Shown in pieces: positions 8,224 to 17,159 of a stretch of DNA of 56,844 nucleotides. The notes beneath the pieces are model-generated. The model ran no database searches. It saw only the letters and a list, made by a program, of their open reading frames with translations, and had not been told where the DNA came from. The position numbers and the translations under genes are program-made. Positions within the stretch are counted from its first letter, which is position 1. The number at the start of each line of letters is the position of its first letter. Origin of the DNA: a virus; the IMG/VR virus record IMGVR_UViG_3300045825_000531, positions 1 to 56,844 of that record; one strand, given 5' to 3'.

Positions 8224-8700
8224 ATGATTACTTATCAACATGATATTGGTAGACCATTAACATCTGATGAATTAGATACAAATCTATCAACCCTATCATC
8301 AAGAATGATCCCGCTAACTAATCAATCAATTAATGGTAAAAAACATTTTGTAAATGGTGAGATAGATAATGTAGGTAATCCCGTTGGATTACAGGCTATT
8401 CGTTCAAAAGATATGCAAACATTTTTACCTACTGCCATTAATATACATAATAATGAAACAAATTTATCATTAGTTTTTTCAACGTCACCAATAAGAACAT
8501 CAAGTATAATTAATGATCTTGATGTAATTACATCTGAATTTGTACATAATAATCTTGTAAAAGGATTAACAATAAGTACAGAATTACCTATTAATCCTGA
8601 TTTAAATCCTATGTCGGATACTTGGTTAGTAACAACTTCAACATCTCCTAAATCAATTAGCAATATATACTACTATACAAATGGTTCATGGAACATATAA
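8224..8700 (+). CDS. Short fibre-like protein
   Basis: 158 aa. The N-terminus reads RPLTSDELDTNLSTLSSRM, the P-L-T-x-x-E-x-D-x-N-x-x-x-L pattern common at the start of T4-like fibre and collar proteins. ILINGKKHFV and a C-terminal S-x-x-Y-Y-Y-T-N-G-S-W-N-I repeat features of the next, larger protein (I-S-G-K-K-T-F; YQYINGRWN). It looks like a short paralog of the N-terminal attachment region of gene 8710, without the propeller. Probably a virion appendage. Confidence 0.5.
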   Translation: MITYQHDIGRPLTSDELDTNLSTLSSRMIPLTNQSINGKKHFVNGEIDNVGNPVGLQAIRSKDMQTFLPTAINIHNNETNLSLVFSTSPIRTSSIINDLDVITSEFVHNNLVKGLTISTELPINPDLNPMSDTWLVTTSTSPKSISNIYYYTNGSWNI

Positions 8701-8709
8701 GGAATAATT

Positions 8710-10275
8710 ATGACTGAATTGATACTACGAAGAAACAAAACAACACCTATAACTAAGATTGAGATGGATAGTAATTTTACTATTTTATCTGATAGAATCG
8801 ATTTATCAACAGATCAAATAATCTCTGGTAAGAAGACGTTCAAGCTATTTCCTATAGTTCCTGAAATACCTAGTAATGACAGTTCATCAAAAATCGCTAA
8901 TAAATCATTTCTTGATACATTACCAAACCCATTTAGCAATATTGTATTATCGCCTAGTATACAAGGTATATCAACAATAAAGACATTTTCATCTGGAATT
9001 ACTGCACCCACAGAAATTACTAGTTCAATGAATACAAATGTAGCAACTAAGAAGTTTTTTGATTCAGTGAATAATAAACCTATCTTAAGCACATCGTTAC
9101 CTGTTAATCCTGATAACAATCCTTTAGGCGATACATGGATGGTTGTCAACGCAATAGGTAATTCAATTGATGAAGTTTATCAATATATTAATGGACGATG
9201 GAATTTACCATTAAAAATTGTCCAATATGAAAGTGGATACAATCATCATATTGTAAAATTAGAAGACGGTACAGTTTGGGTATCCGGTCTGAACAATTAT
9301 GGACAAACAGAATTTGATGGTTCGAACAGACCCTCTTATAATGATTTTCCTGTATTTCAAAAGATATCTAATATATACAATAATCCAAATAAGATTGTTT
9401 GTGCTGGCGATATTTCTATAATAGAACGATCGGATGGTGTTGTGGAATTCAGAGGAGGCACTGGTTATGTATCTGGTAAATATTTAGATTCTAGTTCTGA
9501 TACTATTTTACCATTCACTTTCCCTAAGATAATTGCAACAAATGGTGCCTTTGCAATGTATCAACTATCTGATGGAAAAGTGTATGTGGCAGGTGCAGAT
9601 TATAATATGTTGGGAGTTGGTACAGGCAATGAACATCAAACTTTAACAGAAGTTCCTTTCTTGTTTAATGCACGTAAAATTACAATTGGTGAAACCATCG
9701 GTTTTCTTGATAATAATAACAATTGGAAAGAAGGTGCTATGATATTTTCTGAGGTTGAAAATGGTGATGTTTATGTTATAGGACATCCTAATAATACGTC
9801 ATTAGGTCTAAATATATTTGCTGATTATTTACCATGGACTATTATACCTGATGTAAATTCTCCTAGATTATTATTAACAGATGGTACAGTTAGTTTTATT
9901 CAAAAATCCGATGGTACACTTTTATCATTAGGTGCATCAGATCAATCAGGGTCAACATTTTCTAATCAATCGTATCTTACAGTATTCACAATAATTCCTA
10001 ATTTCTGGGAAGAAGATGGACCATGCGATATTGTATCTTTAAAAACTCTTGGAACAAAGAGTTCTATAACAACGTCAAACGGAACATCATGGATTGCTGG
10101 TACTTACATATGGGACATGGTTTATAATCCTAATTCTACCTTAAGAAGTGACATTGGTAATGTAGTAAAGATAACCAATGCATCATTTTGTTCTCCTTAC
10201 CCACATGGTTATATTGTAAATAATGTATATTATGATTTTAATGACCTACTTAATCATAACACATTGTCATTTTGA
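8710..10275 (+). CDS. Tail-fibre-like protein with RCC1-type repeats
   Basis: 521 aa. Residues 1-165 share the fibre-type N-terminus (PITKIEMDSNFTILSDR) and the LPVNPDNNPLGDTWMV segment with the preceding gene. From about 170 on there are repeats of the RCC1/alpha-tubulin-suppressor kind: DGTVWVSGLNNYGQ, DGKVYVAGADYNMLGVG, NGDVYVIGHPNNTSLGL and DGTLLSLGASDQSG. They predict a beta-propeller at the distal part, probably for host surface binding. The gene ends just before a promoter, so it is last in its operon. Confidence 0.6.
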   Translation: MTELILRRNKTTPITKIEMDSNFTILSDRIDLSTDQIISGKKTFKLFPIVPEIPSNDSSSKIANKSFLDTLPNPFSNIVLSPSIQGISTIKTFSSGITAPTEITSSMNTNVATKKFFDSVNNKPILSTSLPVNPDNNPLGDTWMVVNAIGNSIDEVYQYINGRWNLPLKIVQYESGYNHHIVKLEDGTVWVSGLNNYGQTEFDGSNRPSYNDFPVFQKISNIYNNPNKIVCAGDISIIERSDGVVEFRGGTGYVSGKYLDSSSDTILPFTFPKIIATNGAFAMYQLSDGKVYVAGADYNMLGVGTGNEHQTLTEVPFLFNARKITIGETIGFLDNNNNWKEGAMIFSEVENGDVYVIGHPNNTSLGLNIFADYLPWTIIPDVNSPRLLLTDGTVSFIQKSDGTLLSLGASDQSGSTFSNQSYLTVFTIIPNFWEEDGPCDIVSLKTLGTKSSITTSNGTSWIAGTYIWDMVYNPNSTLRSDIGNVVKITNASFCSPYPHGYIVNNVYYDFNDLLNHNTLSF

Positions 10276-10292
10276 TAATGATAATTAATATC
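10274..10292. promoter_or_regulatory. Fur-box-like palindrome upstream of the nrd promoter
   Basis: GATAATGATAATTAATATC matches the classical 19-bp Fur consensus at 17 of 19 positions. It lies 20 bp upstream of the TATAAT of the nrd operon promoter. It could also act as a weak terminator for the fibre gene, since AATGATA/TATCATT can pair. Fur control is inference. Confidence 0.4.
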
Positions 10293-10295
10293 ATT

Positions 10296-10317
10296 TTAAG
10301 CCATATTATGATATAAT
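10296..10317 (+). promoter_or_regulatory. Promoter for the nrd operon
   Basis: TTAAG (10296-10300), an 11-nt spacer ending in TGA, and TATAAT at 10312-10317. The same TTAAG/TTAAT plus TATAAT arrangement recurs before at least a dozen genes in the window. Confidence 0.7.
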
Positions 10318-10344
10318 GAACAATAAGAAAAATAAAGGAAACTT

Positions 10345-10536
10345 TTGAAATATAAATTAATTACAATCTATGTTAATATACTGGATGCTATGATCAGAAT
10401 GTTAATGTCAATGCGTGAATATGCACATCCATCAATGTCTGCTAAGGTCGAAGAAGGTACTTTTGACTCATTGTTTGGTAATATTAACAATATTGCCGAT
10501 GAAGCTGAATTCGACACAAAGATAGTTCAAAAATAA
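10345..10536 (+). CDS. Small hypothetical protein ahead of nrdB
   Basis: 63 aa, TTG start with AAAGGA nine bases upstream. The first half is predicted helical and moderately hydrophobic (ILDAMIRMLMSM), the second acidic. No family recognised. First gene of the nrd operon; 10 nt separate it from nrdB. Confidence 0.5.
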   Translation: MKYKLITIYVNILDAMIRMLMSMREYAHPSMSAKVEEGTFDSLFGNINNIADEAEFDTKIVQK

Positions 10537-10546
10537 AGGAACAGAT

Positions 10547-11677
10547 TTGATTACAAATCTATATGAGACACGTAAAATTGATTTTACGAAAGAGCCCATG
10601 TTTTTTGGGCAAGGAAAAAACACTCAGCGTTTTGACGTAATGAAATATAAATTTTTCGATACTAACAATGATAATCAACAAGCACGTTTTTGGAGACCAA
10701 CTGAGATCAGTCTTTTAAAAGATAAAAAAGATTTCGGATTGATGCAAGAACACAAGCGTTGGATTATGACAAAAACATTACAAAAACTTATTTTTCTTGA
10801 TTCATTACAAGGAAGATCACCTTTCGCATCTTTTGCTTTAATCACAACTCTACCTGAACTTGAGAACGCAATACTTACATGGACATTCTTTGAGGGTTCA
10901 ATCCACTCAAAAAGCTACTCATGGAATCTTAGAAACGTTTATACAAACCCAGATGAAATTTTTGATGAGACTTTTGATATTGAAATTCTAATGAGACATG
11001 CAGGTAAAATTGCTGGTCCATATAATGAGTTATTCTCATTAGTTATCGATTATCTTTATAAGGTTCAGAATAATATTGAGTTAGATGATGTTTATATGCA
11101 TACTCTAAGAAAATCAATTATAAGAGCATTTATTAATGTTAATATTCTTGAAGGTGTTCGTTTCTATAGCGGATTTGCTAGTGTATGGGCTTTGACTGAA
11201 GGTGAAGGTATTGTTGCCGGTACGTCACGTATTTTACGTCTAATTTGTCGTGATGAAAATCAACATCTCGCTTTGACACAAAAAATAATCAATATTCTAC
11301 GTAAAACCGATTCTGAAGGCTTCAAGGAAGTGTTTAAGGAGATGGAAGATGAGATTATTCAGATGTATGCAGATGCATGTGATCAAGAGTTTGAATGGGC
11401 TGAATTCCTGTTTTCAAAAGGATCAATCGTTGGTCTTAATGCACAGATAATTCAAGATTATCTTAAATACATTACAAACCAACGTATGAAGGCAATTGGG
11501 TTAAAAGCATTGTTTCCTGGGTATACGAAAAATCCACTACCTTGGATTGAAGCATGGATTACTGAGAGTTCAACTGAAGGCACACCACAAGAAGATGAGG
11601 TCACGGACTATTTAAGTGGTAGTATAAACTTAGATGATACAAATTATGATGAATATAGAAAAATGTTTAAGTTTTAA
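10547..11677 (+). CDS. nrdB: Ribonucleotide reductase class I, beta subunit
   Basis: 376 aa, TTG start after AAAGGA. Contains the diiron/radical-site helices: E-G-S-I-H-S-K-S-Y, where the Tyr aligns with the radical Tyr122 of E. coli NrdB, and D-E-N-Q-H-L near residue 240 as the second E-x-x-H. Compared with the usual E-x-I-H there is one extra residue between Glu and His here, so ligand geometry may differ. Works with NrdA to make dNDPs for phage DNA synthesis. A Fur-box-like site lies upstream of the operon, which would suit an iron enzyme. Confidence 0.93.
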   Translation: MITNLYETRKIDFTKEPMFFGQGKNTQRFDVMKYKFFDTNNDNQQARFWRPTEISLLKDKKDFGLMQEHKRWIMTKTLQKLIFLDSLQGRSPFASFALITTLPELENAILTWTFFEGSIHSKSYSWNLRNVYTNPDEIFDETFDIEILMRHAGKIAGPYNELFSLVIDYLYKVQNNIELDDVYMHTLRKSIIRAFINVNILEGVRFYSGFASVWALTEGEGIVAGTSRILRLICRDENQHLALTQKIINILRKTDSEGFKEVFKEMEDEIIQMYADACDQEFEWAEFLFSKGSIVGLNAQIIQDYLKYITNQRMKAIGLKALFPGYTKNPLPWIEAWITESSTEGTPQEDEVTDYLSGSINLDDTNYDEYRKMFKF

Positions 11678-11686
11678 AGGAATTAT

Positions 11687-13966
11687 ATGGCAGTTAATTA
11701 TGTAATGGGTAAGAGCGGTGAAAGAAAACTGTTCGATGCCGGAAAGATAACGGAAAAAACTCTCCTAGCATGTGAGGGGGTTGATGGTGTTTCGGCATCA
11801 GAAATTGAGATTCGTGCAAGTTCACAATTTCATAATGGGATTAGTACGGACGATATTCAAAAAATATTGATCAAAACTGCAGCTGATTTAATTTCTGAGG
11901 AAGAACCAGGTTATGATATTGCATCCTCACGATTGTTAAATCAACAACTTCGTAAGGAAGCATACGGTCAATATACGCCAAAGTCATTATATTCAACCGT
12001 TGTTAAAAATACTGATCTTGGAATTTATGGTGATTACATCTTGAATAATTATACTCAAGAAGAAATTGAGTATTATGGTTCAAAAATTCGTTATGATAAA
12101 GACGATAAATTTTCATATGCCGGTCTTAAACAACTTTATGAAAAATATCTTATTCGTCGTGATGGCAAAGTTGTGGAATCGCCACAAGATGTTAATATGT
12201 TGATTCATCTTGTGGCATTTGCTAAATTGACTGATCGAAGGTATTGGATTATTGAAGGATACAAGATCGTTTCTGATTTTGAAGTATCACATCCAACACC
12301 AACTATGATTGGTATGCGTACACCTTTTCAACGTTATATTTCTTGTAATGGTATTAATTTTGGAGATAGTACAGAATCTATCTCACGTGCTAACTATGCA
12401 ATTACGAAACTCACTGCTTCTCGTTCAGGTCTTGGTATGGGTATTGGTTCTATTCGTGGTTTAGGTGGTGATATTGGGAATGGTCGTGTTAAACATACAG
12501 GTATCATTCCAATTACAAAAGCTGCGGAATCCTTGACAAAATCATTTTCACAAGAAATGCGTGGAGGAGGTGGAACAACATTCATGCCTTTCTTCCATTG
12601 GGAAATTGAAGATTACCTTGTATTGAAAAATAACAAAGGTACTGAAGAAAATCGTGTTCGTGGATTAGATCACTCAATGCAGGTAAATAGATTATTCTAT
12701 AAGCGTGTGATGAAAGATGAAGATATTACATTATTCCACATGAATGATGTTCCTGGATTATATGAAGCAATGGGTGATAACGATAAATTTGAATCTATGT
12801 ATGAAATGTATGAGAATCGTATTCCTAAAAAGAAAAAGAAAACGATGAAGGCAAAAGAACTTTGGAATAAGTTCAAGAATGAAAGATTTCAAACAGCAAG
12901 AAATTACCTTATTAATCAAGATAATTTTAATGAACATAGTGCTTTCAGTATTAACGTTGAACATTCAAATCTTTGTTGTGAGATTAATCTTCCGAGTACA
13001 CCGCTTGATGGATCAAAAGGTGAGCCTGAAATATTTGCATGTATATTGATGTCACATAACTGGGGTTATTTAAAGGATGATCGTATTCCAATTGTATCTG
13101 AGTATTCAGTTCGTTTCCTAGAGGAAATGATTGATATGCAAGAATACGCAATGCCTGAGGTTGAATATGCAGCGAAGAAACGCCGTGCGTTAGGTATAGG
13201 AACTTCTGATGTATTTCATTGGTTAGCTAAAAACAAAATCATGTATAACACCCAAGAGGGTCGTAATGCAGTTCATAAACGTATGGAAGCAACAAATTAT
13301 AATTTGTTGAAAGCAAGTAATCAACTTGCTAAAGAACGTGGTAGATGTGAACTATATAAAGATACAAAATTTAGTAAAGGTTTATTAAATATCGATACGT
13401 ATAAAAGAACAGTTGATGAACTTGTAACTGAGATTTATCATCAAGACTGGGATACATTGCGTAAGGATATTGCTTTGTATGGTTTACGTCACTCGACATT
13501 AATGGCGATAGCACCAACAGCAAATAGTTCACGTGTAAGTAATGCAACGCCGGGTGTGGAGCCTCCTCGTAAATTGTTGAACATTAAAGAAGATAACAAA
13601 ATTATTGTTAAACAACTTGTTCCTGATTACAGTAAATTGAGACATTATTATACAACTGCGTGGGGTGAAGATTTCAATAACATTGATTATTTCAAATTCC
13701 TTGCAGTGTTTCAAAAATTCGTGTGTCAAGCAATATCTGTAAACCAATATGCGGATTTAACACGTTATGATGAAAAAGGTTATCCGGATTCATTACTGAC
13801 TAGGGAATATATGATACATTACTATTACGGTGGTAAATCATTGTATTATCAAAACTTCAGAACAACGAAGAAAGCCGTTACTGAAGATGAAGAAGATTCA
13901 GGTGAACATTCACTTGATATTGAAAAAGAAGATGAGGGTTGCGAAGGCGGCGGGTGTAAGATTTAA
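11687..13966 (+). CDS. nrdA: Ribonucleotide reductase class I, alpha subunit
   Basis: 759 aa, the usual length. N-terminal ATP-cone-like segment (residues 1-90), catalytic barrel with SCNGINFGDS, the RGGGGTTFMPFFHWE turn, HSNLCCEINLP (cysteine of the active site), and the C-terminal redox tail CEGGGCKI, equivalent to the C-x(4)-C shuttle of E. coli NrdA. Follows nrdB by 10 nt with its own SD (AAAGGA). No intron or intein interrupts it, unlike uvsX and the sheath gene in this window. Confidence 0.95.
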   Translation: MAVNYVMGKSGERKLFDAGKITEKTLLACEGVDGVSASEIEIRASSQFHNGISTDDIQKILIKTAADLISEEEPGYDIASSRLLNQQLRKEAYGQYTPKSLYSTVVKNTDLGIYGDYILNNYTQEEIEYYGSKIRYDKDDKFSYAGLKQLYEKYLIRRDGKVVESPQDVNMLIHLVAFAKLTDRRYWIIEGYKIVSDFEVSHPTPTMIGMRTPFQRYISCNGINFGDSTESISRANYAITKLTASRSGLGMGIGSIRGLGGDIGNGRVKHTGIIPITKAAESLTKSFSQEMRGGGGTTFMPFFHWEIEDYLVLKNNKGTEENRVRGLDHSMQVNRLFYKRVMKDEDITLFHMNDVPGLYEAMGDNDKFESMYEMYENRIPKKKKKTMKAKELWNKFKNERFQTARNYLINQDNFNEHSAFSINVEHSNLCCEINLPSTPLDGSKGEPEIFACILMSHNWGYLKDDRIPIVSEYSVRFLEEMIDMQEYAMPEVEYAAKKRRALGIGTSDVFHWLAKNKIMYNTQEGRNAVHKRMEATNYNLLKASNQLAKERGRCELYKDTKFSKGLLNIDTYKRTVDELVTEIYHQDWDTLRKDIALYGLRHSTLMAIAPTANSSRVSNATPGVEPPRKLLNIKEDNKIIVKQLVPDYSKLRHYYTTAWGEDFNNIDYFKFLAVFQKFVCQAISVNQYADLTRYDEKGYPDSLLTREYMIHYYYGGKSLYYQNFRTTKKAVTEDEEDSGEHSLDIEKEDEGCEGGGCKI

Positions 13967-13975
13967 AGGATCTAA

Positions 13976-14500
13976 ATGGTTAGACAAACCGATATGGAAA
14001 TGAACAAGGAGAATTGGGATATTCTCCTTGAGAGGATTCAATATCTCAAGGAAGAAGTAAGAAAATACAAATATGATTATCTTACAGGCCTTAAGATGCG
14101 TAAGGATTTTGATGGTTATTTAAAAACCCTTTATGAGATGTACGAATTTGAAGATAGAACCTTTACGTTAGTTCTAGTGGATATTGATGGATTACATGCC
14201 GTTAATAGAAACGAAGGATATGGAAAAGGTGATGATTTAATTATTCGTGTTGCAAATCAATTACTTCAATCATTTGAAGGTTGTAATGGTAAGGAAGTTT
14301 TTAGGATTGGTGGTGATGAATTCGCAGTTCTAATAAAAGGTTTCGAGAAAGAAAAATTAGAATCACTTCTTCTTTCATTAGATGATGTCACAACTGCATA
14401 CTTAAACATTGATGTAACAAAAGATTATGGGTCACCATCAAATGTATTCAAAATTGTTGACAAAGAAATTATTTCTAAAAAAGCTGGAAAAACAAGATAA
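13976..14500 (+). CDS. GGDEF-domain protein, possible diguanylate cyclase
   Basis: 174 aa. A short N-terminal coiled coil (LLERIQYLKEEVRKYKY) leads into YDYLTGLKMRKDF, the D-x-L-T-x-L-x-N-R-like entry of GGDEF domains; then VDIDGLHAVNRNEGYGKGDD, with the metal-binding Asp, and FRIGGDEFAVLI with an intact GGDEF at residues 112-116. No transmembrane or sensory domain. The catalytic motif predicts c-di-GMP (or related nucleotide) synthesis in the host cytoplasm. The domain is somewhat shorter than usual at its C-terminus (after YLNIDVTKDYGS). Located in the nrd operon, expressed with replication genes. Confidence 0.85.
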   Translation: MVRQTDMEMNKENWDILLERIQYLKEEVRKYKYDYLTGLKMRKDFDGYLKTLYEMYEFEDRTFTLVLVDIDGLHAVNRNEGYGKGDDLIIRVANQLLQSFEGCNGKEVFRIGGDEFAVLIKGFEKEKLESLLLSLDDVTTAYLNIDVTKDYGSPSNVFKIVDKEIISKKAGKTR

Positions 14501-14512
14501 TTTAATTAATCT

Positions 14513-14534
14513 TTAAGGTTCTTTGTGTTATAAT
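14513..14534 (+). promoter_or_regulatory. Promoter for the HU gene
   Basis: TTAAG (14513-14517), 11-nt spacer, TATAAT (14529-14534), followed by an AAGGAAA ribosome site before the ATG at 14568. Confidence 0.65.
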
Positions 14535-14567
14535 GTACATGTTTAAAACATATTATTAAGGAAAACA

Positions 14568-14846
14568 ATGAATAAAGCAGAATTAACAGTTGCTGTAGCA
14601 ACTAAACTCGAAGTATCAAAAGCTGAGGCAGGTCGTATTATTGAAACTGTTCTTGGTGAGATTATTGCAGGCGCAGTAGCAACTGGTGAATGTGTTGTTC
14701 CAGGACTTGGTAAACTCGAAGTTAAAGAAACGGCAGCTCGTAGTGGTGTTTCAAAAATGGGTGGTGTCGAAAAAGCATGGACAAAACCAGCAGGTAAGAA
14801 AATTTCATTGAAACTTTCTAAAGAAGGAAAATCAGTTACTGAGTAA
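14568..14846 (+). CDS. HU/IHF-family DNA-binding protein
   Basis: 92 aa, typical HU length. Begins MNKAELTVAVATKLEVSKAE, the canonical HU helix 1-2; V-V-P-G-L-G-K-L-E-V-K-E-T-A-A-R-S-G replaces the usual G-F-G-x-F before the beta arms, and KPAGKKISLKLSK forms the end. Likely organises or packages phage DNA, or assists replication initiation. Single-gene unit with its own promoter and a strong downstream hairpin. Confidence 0.92.
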   Translation: MNKAELTVAVATKLEVSKAEAGRIIETVLGEIIAGAVATGECVVPGLGKLEVKETAARSGVSKMGGVEKAWTKPAGKKISLKLSKEGKSVTE

Positions 14847-14852
14847 GTAACG

Positions 14853-14890
14853 ATTTTATCAAGGAGTTCATTGGAACTCCTGAATAAAAT
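14853..14890 (+). terminator. Terminator hairpin after the HU gene
   Basis: Two stacked perfect stems: ATTTTAT/ATAAAAT outside and AGGAGTTC/GAACTCCT inside, around an ATTG loop, with a short CA/GA internal mismatch. Confidence 0.7.
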
Positions 14891-14906
14891 TTAAAGAAGG
14901 ATTGAC

Positions 14907-15014
14907 ATGGTTTTTTATACAGAATATTATTGTACTACATGTGGTATATTGTCTAGTTCAATGTACTGTTCTAAATGTGGGAATAGATGTTTCCCATCAG
15001 GTGTACATCTGTGA
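14907..15014 (+). CDS. Tiny zinc-ribbon-like protein
   Basis: 35 aa, ATG with AAAGAAGG upstream. Two C-x-x-C pairs (YYCTTCG and YCSKCG, followed by another Cys) suggest one bound zinc. It overlaps the next gene by 4 nt (GTGA), and that gene also starts with a zinc-ribbon-like segment, so the two may be a split or duplicated module. Confidence 0.5.
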   Translation: MVFYTEYYCTTCGILSSSMYCSKCGNRCFPSGVHL

Positions 15015-15838
15015 GCCCCTTTAAATTCTTTTGTCCTACATGCGAATATATTCATGAGGGCACACAATGCACAAAATGTAAAGGTACCTCCGTCAGAGTA
15101 AGCAAGAATGATATATTTCCTAAACATCCAAAGAAATCTGACTATGAACATTTCACCAATAAATTTGCATATTATTATGATTTCAGTTCAGCATTAAGTG
15201 TAGATAATATCGATTCCGTTTCTATGTTTGTTGCTAAATACGGAACCCGTGACCAACTACAAAAGGTAATGAGCCGGAAAGATACGATAGAAGAATATTC
15301 TAAGAAAATAATTCGTGATGATTTGATTAAATTTAATACTATCTCAAGTTTACGTATATTTGATAAGTTATCTGTTCCATTCAAAGAGTTTCTAAAATTG
15401 ATGGATGAGAAAAAACAGAATTTAAAATCAGCATCACTTCATAAAGAATATTTTGTCACAAATTCTAATATATTTTATGCATCAGCCCATATCAGTAAGA
15501 ATAATGATTTATCAAATGTGTTTAAAGTTCATAAAACTAAACCTTATCGTAAAGCAACATATATAGAGGTTCCAAATTATTTTGATCAATATTGTGTTAT
15601 GATGATAGATAAATCATCAGTACGAGATCCAGATATGAATTCACTCTATATATTCGAAGATAAGAACGATGCATTTACTTTCTCATTTGAGATGGCATTA
15701 TTCATTTCTAGGAATTCGAATTTCCTTGATAAATTCTCTTCTGATAATAAAGATATTATATTAAAATCAGCAATAGATTTTGTTACTAAAAATAAAAGGT
15801 ATTCTACTCATAAAAGATATCCGGAATTTTATCTTTAA
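15011..15838 (+). CDS. Hypothetical protein with N-terminal zinc ribbon
   Basis: 275 aa from the GTG overlapping the previous stop; an earlier in-frame ATG at 14987 is possible but would lie inside the previous gene. F-C-P-T-C at the start and C-T-K-C-K-G 14 residues on form a zinc ribbon. The rest is Lys/Ser/Phe-rich, alpha-beta, with no family I recognise. The following promoter shows it ends its transcription unit. Confidence 0.55.
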   Translation: MSPFKFFCPTCEYIHEGTQCTKCKGTSVRVSKNDIFPKHPKKSDYEHFTNKFAYYYDFSSALSVDNIDSVSMFVAKYGTRDQLQKVMSRKDTIEEYSKKIIRDDLIKFNTISSLRIFDKLSVPFKEFLKLMDEKKQNLKSASLHKEYFVTNSNIFYASAHISKNNDLSNVFKVHKTKPYRKATYIEVPNYFDQYCVMMIDKSSVRDPDMNSLYIFEDKNDAFTFSFEMALFISRNSNFLDKFSSDNKDIILKSAIDFVTKNKRYSTHKRYPEFYL

Positions 15839-15843
15839 TTAAG

Positions 15844-15859
15844 TTTAATATGATATAAT
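15844..15859 (+). promoter_or_regulatory. Promoter
   Basis: TATAAT at 15854-15859 with TTAAG 10 nt upstream and a TGA extended -10. The leader AAGAAAGATAGAAGGA recurs almost unchanged after the promoters at 17952 and 19510. Confidence 0.65.
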
Positions 15860-15891
15860 TATTATAAGAAAAGAAAGATAGAAGGATTATT

Positions 15892-16287
15892 ATGTCAAGA
15901 ACTTATATAAAGCGAAGATCGTTTAATTCAAATGAAGAAGATATGATTGCACAATTTCTTGCAACTAAAGAAGTTACCGTATGTGATACCAGAAATATTC
16001 CTGATACACAAAGAACTGATGGTTACAAATCTCGTCATGAGATAAACGTGGAAGAATGTGAAGGTTTAAAATATGAAGATGTTTATCTTGGTATGACCTT
16101 TATCCGTAAAGGTGGTAAAGATTACCAAGATTATGAAATTACTTGTACTGAGGTAAGAATCAGTAAAACTAAGAATAAAACTTTGATTTATTATTTTGAT
16201 AATAAAAGATCAGGTTTACCAAAATGTACATTTCATAGAATGTTAAACAATGGTAGCATTGTTATCAAGACAAAGGATATGCAATGA
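15892..16287 (+). CDS. Hypothetical protein
   Basis: 131 aa, basic N-terminus (SRTYIKRRSF). Contains YEDVYLGMTFIRKGGKDYQDYEIT, a beta-rich segment. No family recognised. First gene of a run of small genes that ends at 17929; the next gene overlaps its stop by 4 nt. Confidence 0.6.
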   Translation: MSRTYIKRRSFNSNEEDMIAQFLATKEVTVCDTRNIPDTQRTDGYKSRHEINVEECEGLKYEDVYLGMTFIRKGGKDYQDYEITCTEVRISKTKNKTLIYYFDNKRSGLPKCTFHRMLNNGSIVIKTKDMQ

Positions 16288-17159
16288 AAAAAATTACAGT
16301 TGAACGCTATGAATGTAGTGTCTGTGGAAGGCTTCATGATGAGAAGAAAGATGCATCAACATGTGTGAGATCATGCAAAAAAGAACTTAAAGAAAAAGAA
16401 CAATGGAGATTACAACGTGAGGAATTAGAGGATATAAGATTAACCTCCACATCCCTAGCAGAGGTTCTTATACGTTGTAATCGATACCTTGAAAAATACT
16501 TTAAGGTAACCATGGATTATACATCATATCCTGACAAATTAAGATATGAGTCTATAACGCATAATTCACCAGTTGGGGTTAAAACAATATGGGATTCTAG
16601 GAATAATCCAGATAATTTACCTTCATCGTATCTTGCATTTTGTGGTAGATGGATTGGTAAGGTTAAAAAGGTCACCGATGGTGTTGTAAAAACTGGATTC
16701 AGTGATTACATAGGTACATTTGGACAAAAGATTCCATTCCTACATACCGGTACGGGCTCGGGCGGAAGTGGTTTTAGTATCGATGGTTGTATGTTTCTTC
16801 AAGATTTTCCATTAATTGAAAAACAACATAATGAACTTGTAGAATTGAAATTGAAACGTGATGCATACTCAACAAGGGAAACCAATGTTAAAGCAGAATA
16901 TCAGCGAGCAATGAAGGATGCGATTGATAGTGATGCAGAAATTCTTGAGTTAATAGATGTAAAACTTGAACTTGAGAAAAAACTGACTATGTTGAAAGAA
17001 TATCTTGATGAAAAGATAACGGAAAAAACACAATTATATCATCCTAACTATGCACATATCTTAGATATTACGGAGGATTACGGTGAGCAAAGATACCACG
17101 AACTCAGCAGTACGTTTAAGCGATATAAGAGATACGCCATTGTGGAAAAAATTGATTAA
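16284..17159 (+). CDS. Hypothetical protein with Cys-rich N-terminus and C-terminal coiled coil
   Basis: 291 aa. YECSVCGRLHDEKKDASTC with a later C forms a likely zinc finger (C-x-x-C...C-x(3)-C). The centre is Gly/Ser-rich (TGSGGSGFSIDGC); residues 185-265 are a charged coiled coil (KLELEKKLTMLKEYLDEKI). Function unknown. Its 3' end overlaps a possible small ORF in another frame. Confidence 0.6.
   Translation: MKKITVERYECSVCGRLHDEKKDASTCVRSCKKELKEKEQWRLQREELEDIRLTSTSLAEVLIRCNRYLEKYFKVTMDYTSYPDKLRYESITHNSPVGVKTIWDSRNNPDNLPSSYLAFCGRWIGKVKKVTDGVVKTGFSDYIGTFGQKIPFLHTGTGSGGSGFSIDGCMFLQDFPLIEKQHNELVELKLKRDAYSTRETNVKAEYQRAMKDAIDSDAEILELIDVKLELEKKLTMLKEYLDEKITEKTQLYHPNYAHILDITEDYGEQRYHELSSTFKRYKRYAIVEKID

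Noticed and set aside
10274-10292. Fur-like palindromes as plain terminators
   Set aside because: Possible for the sites at 10274 and 28830, which follow genes, but the best match at 24995 lies between divergent genes; I therefore list them as operators with low confidence.
12394-13747. Three minus-strand ORFs opposite nrdA
   Set aside because: Shadow frames of a long, clearly coding gene; no ribosome sites or promoters.
14987-15013. Earlier ATG for the zinc-ribbon protein at 15011
   Set aside because: It would overlap the small zinc-ribbon ORF by 28 nt, while the GTG overlaps its stop by 4 nt in the usual coupled form.
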